This document shows positions 1 through 10,782 of a stretch of 64,000 bases of DNA, piece after piece. Position 1 is the stretch's first letter; the number at the start of each line of letters is the position of its first letter. This DNA comes from Neodontobutis hainanensis. Lineage: Eukaryota; Chordata; Actinopteri; Gobiiformes; Odontobutidae. The DNA is taken from assembly GCA_024349245.1 (NCBI GenBank), contig JALDNG010000081.1, forward strand, positions 549,501 through 613,500, in the 5' to 3' direction. Position numbers and translations under genes: made by a program. Below the pieces are notes generated by a model. That model was given only the letters and a program-made list of their open reading frames with translations. It made no database searches and was not told where the DNA came from.

Positions 1-67
1 TATGGAACATAAATATGGGTTTGTTCAGGCTCTAAACACAAGCACGTTTCTGTCTGAAGCAGAGAAC

Positions 68-1105
68 ATGGACAAGCACTGGTCTGCGGTCTTTCGTCTG
101 ACTCTAGTCCTCTTTGTTTTTGGGACTCTGGCTTTTGCTCGAATACCAACAGGTGCGTGTGTTTTTACTTTATAAATGTTTGTTCTTTACCTGCCTTTAC
201 CACTCTTTGTTTTTTTTTACTTTGCTTTTTGTTCATAGATGAGCCTATTACAATTAATGTCCCGACTGACAGACCCTCCACAACCCAACAGGGTGAGTTC
301 TGGTGAAGGGATCATGTGCAATATTGAATAAATGAATACATTTCCAAAACATTCAACATGGCGGACACTTCTACCGAGAGGTAGCAGGTATTCCTGCTTT
401 GCGCATCTGTAGTCTGCCCACTGCCCCACTTCTGTAGCTCTTTTATCGCCTGTAGAAGTTAAAAGACTAAAAACACAGTGAAAGCCTTCTCAGATAATCT
501 ACTCACACTCTGGAATACTCAACCAATAGAGTTAACAAGTGCGCTGAAATGCACAAGTCCTGAGGGAAACTAAAGGAGCAGGAGAGGGATGCAACAATTA
601 ATTTAATTTTTGGTGGCTTAATTTGGGACTTTTAACTTGATAAAGAATGAATTTAAAGCAACAACTGAACACCTTTGTGATCCAAGTACCACACTTTTTT
701 TTCTGAAACTGAACTATCTTGATCTCTTTTCTTACTTCAGTCAAACCTGGAGTATGTCCTATTTTAAGATATCGTCCTGGGATGGGGATGTGTGTTAACC
801 GTCACTGCTTTTCGGACAGTGACTGTGAAGGGAATAAAAAATGCTGCTCCAACCAATGTGGACGTCTGTGTTATGAGCCGTACACAGGTAAAGAACAAAT
901 AATGAATGTGTTTGTTGAGCTTCTTTGTGTGTGAGGCAGACTCTCACTGGTTGTTCTTGTTTTAGAGAAGCCAGGCCAATGCCCCCGACTTGGGCTCAAA
1001 CCCAAGTGCGGTGAACCCTGCCTTCAAGATGGACAGTGTCTGGAGGACCAGAAGTGCTGTATGACATTATGTGGACGCACATGCACTAACATCATTCACT
1101 TCTAA
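68..1105 (+). CDS. WAP array copy 1: secreted two-WAP-domain protein (WFDC2-like)
   Basis: Exons 68-152, 239-292, 741-887 and 966-1105, all with GT-AG borders and phase 1 joins, encode 141 residues. Residues 1-24 are a signal peptide (MDKHWSAVF then a Leu/Val/Phe core ending TLAFA). Residues 29-46 are a D/P/T-rich linker. WAP1 (about 47-95) and WAP2 (about 96-141) each have the eight-Cys pattern including the CC pair. The WAP1 loop is unusual, CPILRYRPGMGMC. I chose the Met at 68 because an ATAAATA box at 9-15 lies 59 bases upstream, putting the likely transcript start after the other in-frame ATG at 2. A polyA signal AATAAA is at 1283-1288. WAP proteins are secreted protease inhibitors or antimicrobials; the target here is unknown. 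The upstream region is cut off by the window edge, but the variant 'atgggtttg' matches copy 3. Confidence 0.85.
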
Positions 1106-1435
1106 TTACTATTGTCCTCGTGCAACTTTTCTACCTGGTATAACACATTCAGTTTAGTACATTTTTGATCCATTGTCATTGGTTTGTACTTTTTAAAACA
1201 AACATATTTGTATTTTCATTTTGGCACAGGTTGTGTTCCTTGTTAATGTGTATTTTAAAAAAAAATGGTTTAAAGTTCAACCAATAAACTACTATCAGAA
1301 CTACTAAGTACTCTGTATTTATCTCCTTGTTGGCTTCAGGACTCACAGAAGCATGTTCTCTTGGCCTCTTCTTTTTGGTGACAGGAAATACAAACACAAT
1401 TACCTTTAATATATTTAGATTATAAATTCAGATGA

Positions 1436-1463
1436 TAATAATAATATAAATAATAAATTATTA

Positions 1464-1521
<58 letters not shown>

Positions 1522-1544
1522 ATTATTATTAATAATAATAATAG
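1436..1544. repeat. (ATT)n microsatellite
   Basis: About 100 bases of near-perfect TTA/ATT repeats with TAA at the edges. The same tract recurs at the same place in the 3' flanks of copies 3 and 4, so it predates those duplications. Confidence 0.95.
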
Positions 1545-2599
1545 GTTACTCTATGACTTAGCCTTCCCATATGCCATATTAAACTGCAGTTTACTACTTC
1601 TTCACATCTACAAATGAAAAAGATTTGTTGTAATTTATTTGTAATTTGTTAAGCATGTAACTTGAGTAACATGTTATTTTATAAATGAAAAACACTGGTA
1701 ATGACAATGCAATTTTATTTGTATTGTTAATGTCATAGGTAAATTGACGTTGAAGTGGGACGCAATATAAAGTCTGTGTAGCATTACTTCAAAATAATGT
1801 TACTCAAGTACTTTGATTAAAAGTAACTGTGTCTGAATAATAATAATTCCACCTCTCACTTTTTCTCACCAATAGCAGGTCACATTTGTTTTAAAAGTAC
1901 AGCTGATGTTTTGCTCTGTGTCTGAGCCAAACATGCTTTGTTCATGAGGCCTTTGTTCATCCTCTTCAGTTTCAACATTGGAGATAGACAGACGTACAAA
2001 CAGACATTTGTCCTCGTAGGGAAATTGCTTGCAACAGTTTCACATGGCTGGCTCCACACATACATACAATAAAGACAACAACACTTTTTTAAAGTAAATG
2101 TGGGCTGTGGGTTTGTCTTATCACCCGTGGCCACATTGGCTCTGGCCATTGACCTGAGGTACCACTGCACAGCCATACAACACCAAGAGACCTCTGAGCT
2201 CACTCTCTGCTGTCTTCCAGTTCATGTTTACCACTATGGGTTAGTTACATTTGACAACACACAAGTTTTTCAACATGAATTTGGATCCCAGTACAGTTAC
2301 ATTTAAACAAGAACAGTTCTCAGCTTGTCTCTCTGTTCATATTAGGTTCTGATTTGTAAACTTCCTCGTCACAGGTCAGGTTTTTGTAAAAGGACATCAT
2401 AATATTCCACACATTTTTCTGATGCTGATTTTCAATATGTTTAATGCCCACAAAATCTACGGACCTTTAAACATCTACCTGCACTATTTGGCACACAGCT
2501 AATGTCATGTATGATTCTGACCCCTCAGCCTTCAGCACGATTGAATGCAACAACTCACAAACCAGTTCAGTTCAGTTCTATAGAGTCTTTACTGTAACG

Positions 2600-3010
2600 A
2601 CAACAACGACACGAGTAATAAAGAAGGTTGAGTTTAAATTTCATGGCATCTACACATCTTAAAAAAGTTGGGACAGGGCCATGTTTACCTCTGTGTAGCC
2701 TCCCCTCTTTTTATAACAGTCTGCAAACGTCTGGGACTGAGGAGACAAGATGCTCAAGTTTAGGAACAGGAATGTTGTCCCATTCATGTCTAATACTGCT
2801 TCTGACTTAACTGACTTAAGTCTTCTTTGTCGCATCTTCCTCTTTATGATGAGCCAAATGTTCTCTATGAGTGAAAGATCTGGCCATTTCAGAACCAGAT
2901 CCTTCTTCTACGCAGCCCTGATGTTGTAACTGATGCAGTGTGTGGTCCGGCATTGTCATGTTGGAAAATGCAAGGTCTTCCCTGAAAACGACGACGTCCA
3001 TCGTTCAGTT
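2600..3010 (-). mobile_element. Tc1/mariner transposase relic
   Basis: Read on the - strand this is the C-terminal part of a DDE transposase, with matches to the family signatures FQHDNAGPHTAS and DLSLIE followed by an R/K-rich segment, ending near the terminal phrase 'gtcccaactttttt'. It is broken by stops and frameshifts. Near-identical copies lie at 11340-11755 and 16930-17340, so it was duplicated with the WAP unit rather than inserted three times. Confidence 0.75.
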
Positions 3011-3550
3011 TGCTGGGATGTTTTTTCACTGTGTGCTTCTGAACCTTGTCTGTGTCTCATTTGGGACAGGTGAGATCTGTTGTTTGACAGAATGATAACT
3101 TTGTGTCTGTCTTTTTTATCTGCTGTCCTGTATCACTAACAAGTGAAGTCCTCAGGATAGTGTCCAATAGATTTAGAGTTCTCAAAGAACTAAAGGAATC
3201 TCAAGAGACAGTTGGATAGACCTGTGCTTAAGTCAATCATTTTCTCCTGTTACCAATAAAAGACGTATTATTTTTGGGGGACTTTTGGCTCAATTGTAAC
3301 ATTGTTTTTATCCATGTGTACCCTAGTTTCATTTTCTTACAGTTTCCTGAAACATATATTTGTTTTCTATTTTATGTTTGATTAAATTAGTAAAATTACA
3401 TTTAAAGATAATTCATGTGTTAGGTCACTATTTAATTGTTTAACTGATTTAATTGATGATTAGTTGATTGCAGTGTAAGAAATGACAACCTTATACATAT
3501 AGCTTTTTTCCATAACTTTACTTAATTTTTCAATTAAATAATAAATAGTC

Positions 3551-4216
3551 TTGATTTGATTTTGTGAATGTCTGTCGCAGCTTTAATTCAGTTTGTTCTT
3601 CCTGTTTGTTCTATTGTTTTCTGTTTATATCAGTGGACTGAGCTTCAGTACAGCTGATTGTTCTTATCACAGACACAAAGCTGAGTCAAACAGATCTCTG
3701 GGCCTCAATCGGAAAACTGAGGCATACAGTACAAATGTGGTTTCAAACAGAGACACAATGTACTGAGAGTCTTGACAAACAGAGCATTCTGAGTGAACGA
3801 CATTGAATTTAAATCCTCAGAGTCAGAAATACAAAACAGAACACAATACAGAAGTCCAAGATATTGTCTTTGAGCTTAACACTGGGTCTATTGCAACAAC
3901 GAGATTTAGCCACTTATTTCTATGAACTGTGGTTTAACTGGGCTTTAGAAACACTGTTCATTCATCCATCTTCTTCTGCTTAAAAACACTGTAAACCCTT
4001 TCATTTGTGACCACTTCTGAGTATTTTCACTGTTCAGTCAAGTTTATAGGCTTTGTCCATTGGAAAGTTTTTGTGAATGAAGTTAGATAAGATAAAAAAA
4101 AGGAGATCCGCTTAAACAAAATGACTCATTCAACACATTAGATAAGAATAAGAAAGCACACTGACGAGCACTAGGACCCAGTGTCTGGTCAGTGAGCTGA
4201 GGCCACAGATATGGAA
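3551..4216 (+). promoter_or_regulatory. Class A upstream block of copy 2
   Basis: About 650 bases strongly conserved upstream of copies 2, 4, 5, 8, 9, 11 and 12. It begins near 'cagtttgttcttcctgtttg', where ETS-like TTCCTG and forkhead-like TGTTTAT words are visible, and runs to the core promoter. In copies 9, 11 and 12 it is interrupted by a LINE tail. Regulatory function is inferred from position and conservation, although recent duplication alone could explain the similarity. Confidence 0.5.
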
Positions 4217-4217
4217 C

Positions 4218-4224
4218 ATAAATA
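4218..4224 (+). promoter_or_regulatory. TATA-like box ATAAATA of copy 2 (same in all copies)
   Basis: ATAAATA sits exactly 59 bases before the Met-Asp-Lys start in all 13 copies (starts at 9, 4218, 8645, 12971, 18570, 22292, 24469, 28946, 32092, 37070, 42016, 50676 and 53312). It lies inside the segment shared by class A and class B genes. A start site about 30 bases downstream would leave a ~30-base leader with Met-Asp-Lys as the first ATG. Confidence 0.5.
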
Positions 4225-4276
4225 TGAGTTTGTTCAGGCTCTAAACACAAGCACGTTTCTGTCTGAAGCAGAGAAC

Positions 4277-6036
4277 ATGGACAAGCTCTGGTCTGCGGTC
4301 TTTCGTCTGACGCTAGTCCTCTTTGTTTTTGGGACTCTGGACTCTGCTCTGGGACAAACGTGGGACTATGGTTGGGGTGAGTGTCTGTCTTAATGTCTAA
4401 TTGTTTGTCTGTATTACCATTATAATATCTGTCTGTCTACTGAATATTAAAACCAAACTTTCATTAATATTAAGGCATTTCGTTTTTAAAATATTTGTTC
4501 TTTCTTCGCCTTTACCTCTCTTTGTTTTTTTAAAGTCTGTTCTTTGTTCATAGGTTCAAATAGTGACCCGACTGACTGGCCCTCCACAACTGAACAGGGT
4601 GAGTTCTGGTGAAAGGAAAGCTCATCGTGTGTCTTCCTAATTACCCCAGTGTAATTTATTAATGTACTTTAAGATTACACCAACCTTAGAAAATGGTTTA
4701 ACTTTTTAAAAATTTAATTAAAAAGCTCAACTTTCATTTATCGACTCTGAACACATCAGAGCTATGCAGCTTTTTCATCCAAGCAGCACTAATCTTTTCT
4801 CTTGTTTGTTTGAAACTGAACTCTCTTCACCTGTTCTTTCTTCAGTCAAACCTGTTTTTTTAACTCTTCTCTCTGTTCATAGATGAGCCCTTCACAGTTA
4901 GTGACCCGACTGACTGGCCCTCCACAACCGAACTGGGTGAGTTCTGGTGAAGGGATCATGTGCAATATTATGTTCAGATTATTTTTGTTTTAGATATTTA
5001 ATAGACTATACAACATATACAAAACTCATTTTGTGTCTCCCTAATTCCCCCAAAGTCATTTATTAATGTAGTTATGTAGAACAATTTAGGGGCTGCATCA
5101 AAAAGAAGGTGAGAACAAAAGAGACAAGAGATGTTTGGAAAAGAGAAAAGGAAAGGCGAAGGGTGGAGCTGCAGGTGTTAAAACAGCCCACGAGACCAGA
5201 TTAAAACAATTAACCCACAAGACATGCACTATCCTAGAGACAGAGAGAGAGGAGAGAGGGTCTGCAGGAGGGAGACAGAATAAAGAGGATGGTCAAATAA
5301 ATAGCCTACAAGCCGAGTTAATGGAGGCTCTTATCTCAGTCTGCTCACTGACCCACTTCTGTAGAACTCTTTTAGCGCCTGTCGCAGTTAAAAGACTATA
5401 AACACAGAGAAAATATTCTCAGATAGTCTACTTACACTCTGAAATACTCAACCACTAGAGTATACAAGTGCTTTGAAATGAACAATTTGCAAGTTGTAAA
5501 GGGAGCAATAGGAGTGGAGGAGGTTTTTTTTTTTTTTATTTTTTTGATAGTTAGTAAGTAGTTTTGGACTTTTAACTTAATGAAGAGTGATCCATAAGCA
5601 ACAACTGGACACCTTTTGTGGCACTAATCTTTTGTTTGTCTGAAACTGAACTCTCTTGATCTCTGTTCTTTCTTCAGTCAAACCTGGAAGATGTCCTAAG
5701 ATAAACTATAAAGTTGTGTCACGGCTGTGTTCTGAGTTCTGCTCATCGGACAGTAAGTGCAGAGGGAATAAAAAATGCTGTTACAATGGCTGTGGACATC
5801 AGTGTTTGGATCCGGTCAGAGGTAAAGGACAAATAATGGATGTGTTTGTTGAGCTTCTTTGTGTGTGAGGCAGACTTTCACTGGTTATTGTTCTTGTTTT
5901 AGTGAAGCCAGGCCGATGCCCCCTGCCCCGGAGAACACGCAGGTGCGGAGAGTTCTGTCGCCAAGACCAACAGTGTCCCAGGAACCAGAAGTGCTGCAGG
6001 ACGTCCTGTGGACACGCCTGCACTGCCATCTTTTAA
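4277..6036 (+). CDS. WAP array copy 2: two-WAP protein with duplicated linker exon
   Basis: Five exons: 4277-4376, 4554-4598, 4883-4936, 5678-5821 and 5903-6036, all phase 1, giving 158 residues. The signal peptide ends TLDSALG and is followed by QTWDYGW. Two linker exons in tandem encode GSNSDPTDWPSTTEQ and a DEPFTVSDPTDW-type segment, so the linker is about twice the usual length. WAP1 (67-114) has the loop CPKINYKVVSRLCSEFC; WAP2 (115-158) ends CTAIF. All 16 cysteines are present. PolyA signal AATAAA is at 6217-6222. The gene and its flanks closely match copy 11 at 42-44 kb. Whether both linker exons are used together or alternatively cannot be told from DNA. Confidence 0.85.
4805..4854 (+). 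other. Fossil of a WAP1 exon start inside copy 2
   Basis: The sequence 'ctttcttcag' plus 'tcaaacctg' is the normal intron 2 end and first bases of a WAP1 exon, but after nine exon bases it changes abruptly into the pyrimidine tract that precedes a linker exon. It marks the crossover that gave this gene its second linker exon. The same scar is in copy 11 at 42604-42630. Confidence 0.75.
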
Positions 6037-6289
6037 CGTCAAAAATTATACAACCAATCATTTACTTTAATTAATTACTATTTTTTCTTCTGCAACTTTA
6101 ATTTGGCATAACACCTAATATTTAGTAAATTGGTAATCCATTGTCATTGGTTTGTTCTTTTTTAAAACAGACATATTTGTATTCTCATTTTGAAAATTTT
6201 GCTTTTACATTCAACCAATAAAATATTTCCAGAACTAATCCAAAACTGTTTATTTGATCTTTCATGAAACGTAACTTGTTTAATTCCTT

Positions 6290-6600
6290 TAATCAGACCA
6301 ATGTTTTTAAATGTTTACATGTTTCGACTGCAGTCTTCCTCAGAAGAGTCACGTGATGTTACTGTGACGAGTCTTGTCAGCTGATTTGTACTGGTTTTAT
6401 TGTCCTACCTGAAAACCATCTAATGAACTGGGAAAAAGCCAGGATATTTATAAAAGAAGAGAACAAACACAGCAAGTGGATTAAGGAGATAATAAAGACC
6501 CGTAAAAGAGCCCCGGGGACGTTGAACTGGGACGAGGGGGCGTGTATGCTGTCTCACACCTGGAACTACAAATCTTGTTTAAATCTGTGAGCACTTCTCT
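6290..6600 (+). mobile_element. Penelope-like element fragment
   Basis: The + strand reads NHLMNWEKAR, then KHSKWIKEIIKTRKR and a Leu-Asn-Trp-Asp-Glu-Gly run, resembling the tail of the GIY-YIG endonuclease region of Penelope-like retroelements. It is truncated and has no start. A sister copy lies at 44090-44345 behind WAP copy 11, showing that it moved with the gene. Confidence 0.45.
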
Positions 6601-7380
6601 TTTTCACAGAGATTTTTTTTTTTTGTATTTATATAGCACTCAAAGCGCTTTAGTGTTACAGATGACACCACTCTAGGCAAGGTGGGTTAGATGTCTTGTT
6701 TAAGGACATAACAATGTCCTTTTATTTGCAGATTCACTTTGAAAGAACTATTACTGTTACAGTGGTTTGTTAATTATATATGTTATGTCAAATGAATTGT
6801 TGCAATGATTGGCTAAAACAAATCTAGTGTAGCCGAATACCAGTCGGTGATTCATTTAATCAACTAACACGTTTCTGACAGAAGACGCTTCCCTTTTGCA
6901 AACACTTCAATGGGAGCCTTTCCAGATCTTTCTGTTAAACAGATCATTTTATGTAAGGTTATTGTTTTAAGATTTCTGCTAAAGGAAAGGACTCATTAAC
7001 CAAATGAAATTAGCTAAAACTATACGGTTAATATTTACTGTAAAATAACTCAAACAAAAGTATATATACAGCAATTACTTATCTTACATATTTTTATATT
7101 TACACATGATGCCTTTCACAGTTGGTCAAATATATTAAACCCTGTAACCCAATTCCAAAAGCTGATAAACAACACTAACCAGCTGAACTAAAATTGGGAA
7201 TTTGTCTTCGGGACAAACTTACATACCACAGGGTAAAGGTCAAACTCTACATCACAAAATACTGAACACTGGTCAGTGAGAGACAATGGAAAGTGGTCAT
7301 CTTAAACCAAAAGTTGAATTCATACCAATAATAGACCTTTTGTACTGATTCAGATAATAAGGTTTAAATCATGTTCACTT
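6601..7380. other. Gene-free stretch with a SINE tail
   Basis: 6617-6725 matches the body of the tRNA-headed SINE seen at 41539-41878 ('aggcaaggtgggtta', then a degraded 'gtcttgcccaaggac'), on the - strand and without its head. The rest, including the 7130-7330 segment repeated at 20810-21030 and 45080-45260, holds no gene that I can see. Confidence 0.5.
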
Positions 7381-8644
7381 ACTGCTAGTGAGGAATGTGT
7401 CATGTACTAGTAATACTAGTAAGCATGTTTGACCAATAGTAAAGAAAACTATAAGGGTGATATTGGTGATGTCAAAATAAATCCTCAACGGCCTTTCAAA
7501 GTTCGAAGGCCATTCTTTCTGATTTGACTTGATGATCGCAAGCGTTCAGTCAAATAGTGCCAAGCATTTTTGATACAAGTGAAACTAAATGAAAGACATT
7601 ATATGAGATAAGAATGCACTCTGACAGGCACTAGGACCCAGCGTCTGGTCAGTGAGCTTAGGTCAGGGGCCGACTGGCATACGTCACTATTGGGGAATTG
7701 GGCCGGTGGGTTGGTGGGTCAATGCGTGGCGTGCAAATAAGAACACGAGCTGAAGCTGTAGGGAAGCCTGGCAGAGACAAGGAGCAGCGGAGAGCAGAAG
7801 AAAAACTGTCCCAACCTGCAACACAAGTACCCTCTGGGCCTGGGGCACTTATCGTGACGTTCTGTGGGACTGTTGCTGTGCTCCTGTTAGTTCAGCTTCT
7901 CAACCCCAGTTCAATAAATCAGTGTCTCACACAAGAAAACCTTGTCCCTAATCTGAGTCAATACAACCTCCTTACAGATGCTAGTGTAAGGAGGTCGTAT
8001 TAGGGCTTGCATCATAGGGACTTACATTTGTCTCTCACTCTGTCTATGACACAAGGAGCTTGTGAAAGAAGCTTTTCTAAAATGAATCAAAAACAGGCTC
8101 AGGTGCTCTCTTTCACAACAGCACCTGGAGGCTTTTACTCTCGAGGCTACTCAGCAGATGTGTTAAAGATAATGGAGAGTGGAAATATTTTAGATATTGT
8201 AGCAGAAAAAGGTCAGTTGTTGTAGAAGTTACTCATGGAGTGAACATAGTAGGTTTATTATTACATTAACTTTTAGTTTTTCATCCACTCTTTTGCTCAG
8301 GTTGAAATTAATATGTTTTGAAGTCATATTATTAAATAGTAATTAAGTGTGTGGCTTTGTTGTAAATACTTTTTATTTTATGTTTTTTAAACAAAATTCT
8401 TGTTGCTGTGAATTATTTAGTAATTTTATGTGTATTTATTAAATTTAGTTTTGTGGCCAATAATGCTAAAAATAAAATTTATCACATTAACGTTGTAATT
8501 ATTTTATATAGGGCCTATGCTCTTTTTAAATTTTTTTTTAAGTTTGACAAAACAAACCCAGTTGACCAAGTTGGGCCAGTCTGTCAGGAACTCCTGGGCC
8601 ATTCCTCCTCAGTCCGCCCCTGCCTGAGGCCACAGATATGGAAC
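7381..8644 (+). promoter_or_regulatory. Class B upstream block of copy 3
   Basis: This block replaces the class A sequence upstream of copies 3, 6, 7, 10 and 13. It starts with an ACTAGT-rich stretch, contains a hAT transposase relic, and ends with 'cagtccgcccctgcctgagg' joined to the shared core promoter. Any regulatory effect is inferred; the block may simply be inert transposon-derived DNA that was duplicated with the gene. Confidence 0.45.
7820..8225 (+). mobile_element. hAT transposase C-terminal relic
   Basis: An open stretch at 8007-8225 reads LSLTLSMTQGACERSFSKM and ends NILDIVAEKGQLL-stop. It resembles the hAT dimerisation region, in which a Leu-rich strand is followed by a C/S-ERSFSK motif. 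Upstream and downstream parts of a transposase are missing. Parallel copies are at 23640-24030, 36250-36655 and 52480-52900. Confidence 0.6.
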
Positions 8645-8703
8645 ATAAATATGGGTTTGTTCAGGCTCTAAACACAAGCACGTTTCTGTCTGAAGCAGAG
8701 AAC

Positions 8704-9732
8704 ATGGACAAGCACTGGTCTGCAGTCTTTCGTCTGACTCTAGTCCTCTTTGTTTTTGGGACTCTGGCTTTTGCTCGAAAACCAACAGGTGCGTGTGTAT
8801 TTACTTTATAAATGTTTGTTCTTTACCTGCCTTTACCACTCTTTGTTTTTTTTTACTTTGCTCTTTGTTCATAGATGAGCCCATCACAATTAATGACCCG
8901 ACTGACAGACCCGCCACAACCCAACACGGTGAGTTCTGGTGAAGGGATTATGTGCAATATTGAATAAATAAATAAATAAAATTCCAAATTATTCAACATG
9001 GCGGACACTTCTACCGAGAGGCCGTTTCGTTCCTGCTCTGCTCAGCTGTAGTCTGCCCACTGCCCCGCTTCTGTAGCTCTTTTATCGCCTGTAGAAGTTA
9101 AAAGACTAAAAACACAGTGAAAGCCTTCTCAGATAATCTACTCACACTCTGGAATACTCAACCAATAGAGTTAACAAGTGCGCTGAAATGCACAAGTCCT
9201 GAGGGAAACTAAAGAAGCAAGAGAGGGACGCAACAATTAACTACATTTTTAGTGGCTTAGTTTGGGACTTGATAAAGAATGAATTTAAAGCAACAACTGG
9301 ACACCTTTGCTATCCAAGTACCACACTTTTTATTTTTTTTTCTGAAACTTAACTTTCTTAATCTCTTTTCTTCCTTCAGTCAAACCTGGAGCATGTCCTT
9401 TCTGGCATGGTGAGATATATCCGTGTTTTGTTCCTCCCTGCTTTTCGGACAGTGAGTGTAAAGGAAATCAGAAATGCTGCCCCAGCCAATGTGGACATGA
9501 GTGTATGGATCCGATCATAGGTAAAGGACAAATAATGGATGTGTTTGTTGAGCTTCTTTGTGTGTGAGGCAGACTCTAACTGGATGTTCTTGTTTTAGTG
9601 AAGCCAGGCCGATGCCCCCCACTTATGACCAAACCCTTGTGCGGTGAGCCCTGCCGCCTAGATGGACAGTGTCTGGAGGGCCAGAAGTGCTGTATGACGT
9701 TATGTGGACGCACCTGCATTGACATCCTTTGA
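8704..9732 (+). CDS. WAP array copy 3: two-WAP protein
   Basis: Exons 8704-8788, 8875-8928, 9380-9520 and 9599-9732 encode 137 residues. Signal peptide ends TLAFA and is followed by RKPT; the linker is a DEPITINDPTDR type ending Gln-His. WAP1 (47-93) has the loop CPFWHGEIYPCFVPPC; WAP2 (94-137) has a CGEPC loop and ends CIDIL. All 16 cysteines are present. PolyA signal AATAAA at 9930-9935. Upstream DNA is class B. The coding part is nearly the same as copy 4, which has class A upstream DNA, so gene body and promoter have recombined. By alignment with elafin and SLPI, the residue after Cys2 (the P1-like position) is Phe. Confidence 0.87.
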
Positions 9733-10080
9733 ATTCATAAACATCTTACACAACCAGTTCTAATTGCTATTGTCCTCATGCCGCTTTTGTACCTGGTATA
9801 TCACATTCAGTTTAGTACATTTTTGATCCATTGTCATGGGTATGTACAAACATATTTGTATTTTCATTTTGGCACAGGTTGTGTTCCTTGTTAATGTGTA
9901 TTTAAAAAAAAATGGTTTAAAGTTCAACCAATAAACTACAGTCAGAACTACTAAGTACTCTGTATTTATCTCCTTGTTGGCTTCAGGACTCACAGAGGCA
10001 TGTTCTCTTGGCCTCTTCTTTTTGGTGACAGGAAATACAAACACAATTACCTTTAATATATCTAGATTATATATTCAGAT

Positions 10081-10107
10081 TATAATAATAATATAAATAA
10101 TAAATTA

Positions 10108-10159
<52 letters not shown>

Positions 10160-10160
10160 G
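10081..10160. repeat. (ATT)n microsatellite
   Basis: TAA/ATT repeats of about 80 bases in the same position relative to copy 3 as the 1436-1544 tract has to copy 1. Confidence 0.95.
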
Positions 10161-10782
10161 GTTAGTCCATGACTTAGCCTTCCCATATGCCATATTAAAC
10201 TGCAGTTTACTGCTTCTTCACATCTACAAATGAAAAAGATTTGTTGGAATTTATTTGTAATTTGTTAAGCATGTAACTTGGGTAAAACTAAAATGTTATT
10301 TTATAAATGAAAAACATTGGTAATGACAATGCAATTTTCTTTGTATTGTAAATGTCATAGGTAAATTTTGACGTTGAAGTGAAGCTCCATATAAAATCTT
10401 GCATAGGGCGCCACACTGGGAAGGACCAGCCCAGATAGAAAAGTATATGTTTAAGATTAAAATAATCACTGTTTGTTGTTTGTCTGCTTGTTAGAAACAC
10501 AACGTTCCAAAGGAGCCACAATGGGACAGTCCTAAAGAGCTTAGGTCTGATTCTTGGCTTTCCATGTGAGTAAAACCAAGAATTAGACCTCCTTCTGACC
10601 AAAATGTCCAGTCAATTCAATATCTATGTCTCTCTAGCCACTTCCAAACATATAATCTTTACCCTTGTTTAAAACACAATGGAAGCAACAAGGCCAGAAG
10701 GACCTAAGAGAGGCTCTGGATGTAGAATAAATACAAAAAGACCAAAACCTAATAAATTTACTGCTGCAGTGGGCTGCACACC

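Larger units (their letters stand above)
1106..3550. other. Intergenic block between copies 1 and 2, part of a repeated unit
   Basis: No gene seen. The block contains the 3' flank of copy 1 with its polyA signal, an ATT microsatellite, a stretch around 1880-2500 that recurs near 16440-16870, and a Tc1/mariner relic. The same layout follows copies 3 and 4, so this is one member of a duplicated intergenic unit. Confidence 0.7.

Noticed and set aside
1436..1544. Possible CRISPR or structured repeat array
   Set aside because: It is a plain trinucleotide microsatellite without spacers.
2628..2810. Repeated 60-64 codon + strand open frames (also 11366-11560, 16954-17148)
   Set aside because: They are antisense to the Tc1/mariner relic.
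5135..5401. 88-codon open frame in intron 2 of copy 2 (and relatives in copies 7 and 11)
   Set aside because: It is basic, low-complexity, lies wholly in an intron and is not kept open in the paralogs.
5799..6029. Open frames on the - strand opposite exon 4 (also near 19374, 29830, 32935, 43615)
   Set aside because: They are exact shadows of the WAP2 exon and intron 3 and recur only because the genes do.
8007..8225. Small conserved protein gene ending DIVAEKGQLL
   Set aside because: The ERSFSK region marks it as a hAT transposase relic; it has no upstream domains, and copies differ by frame damage.
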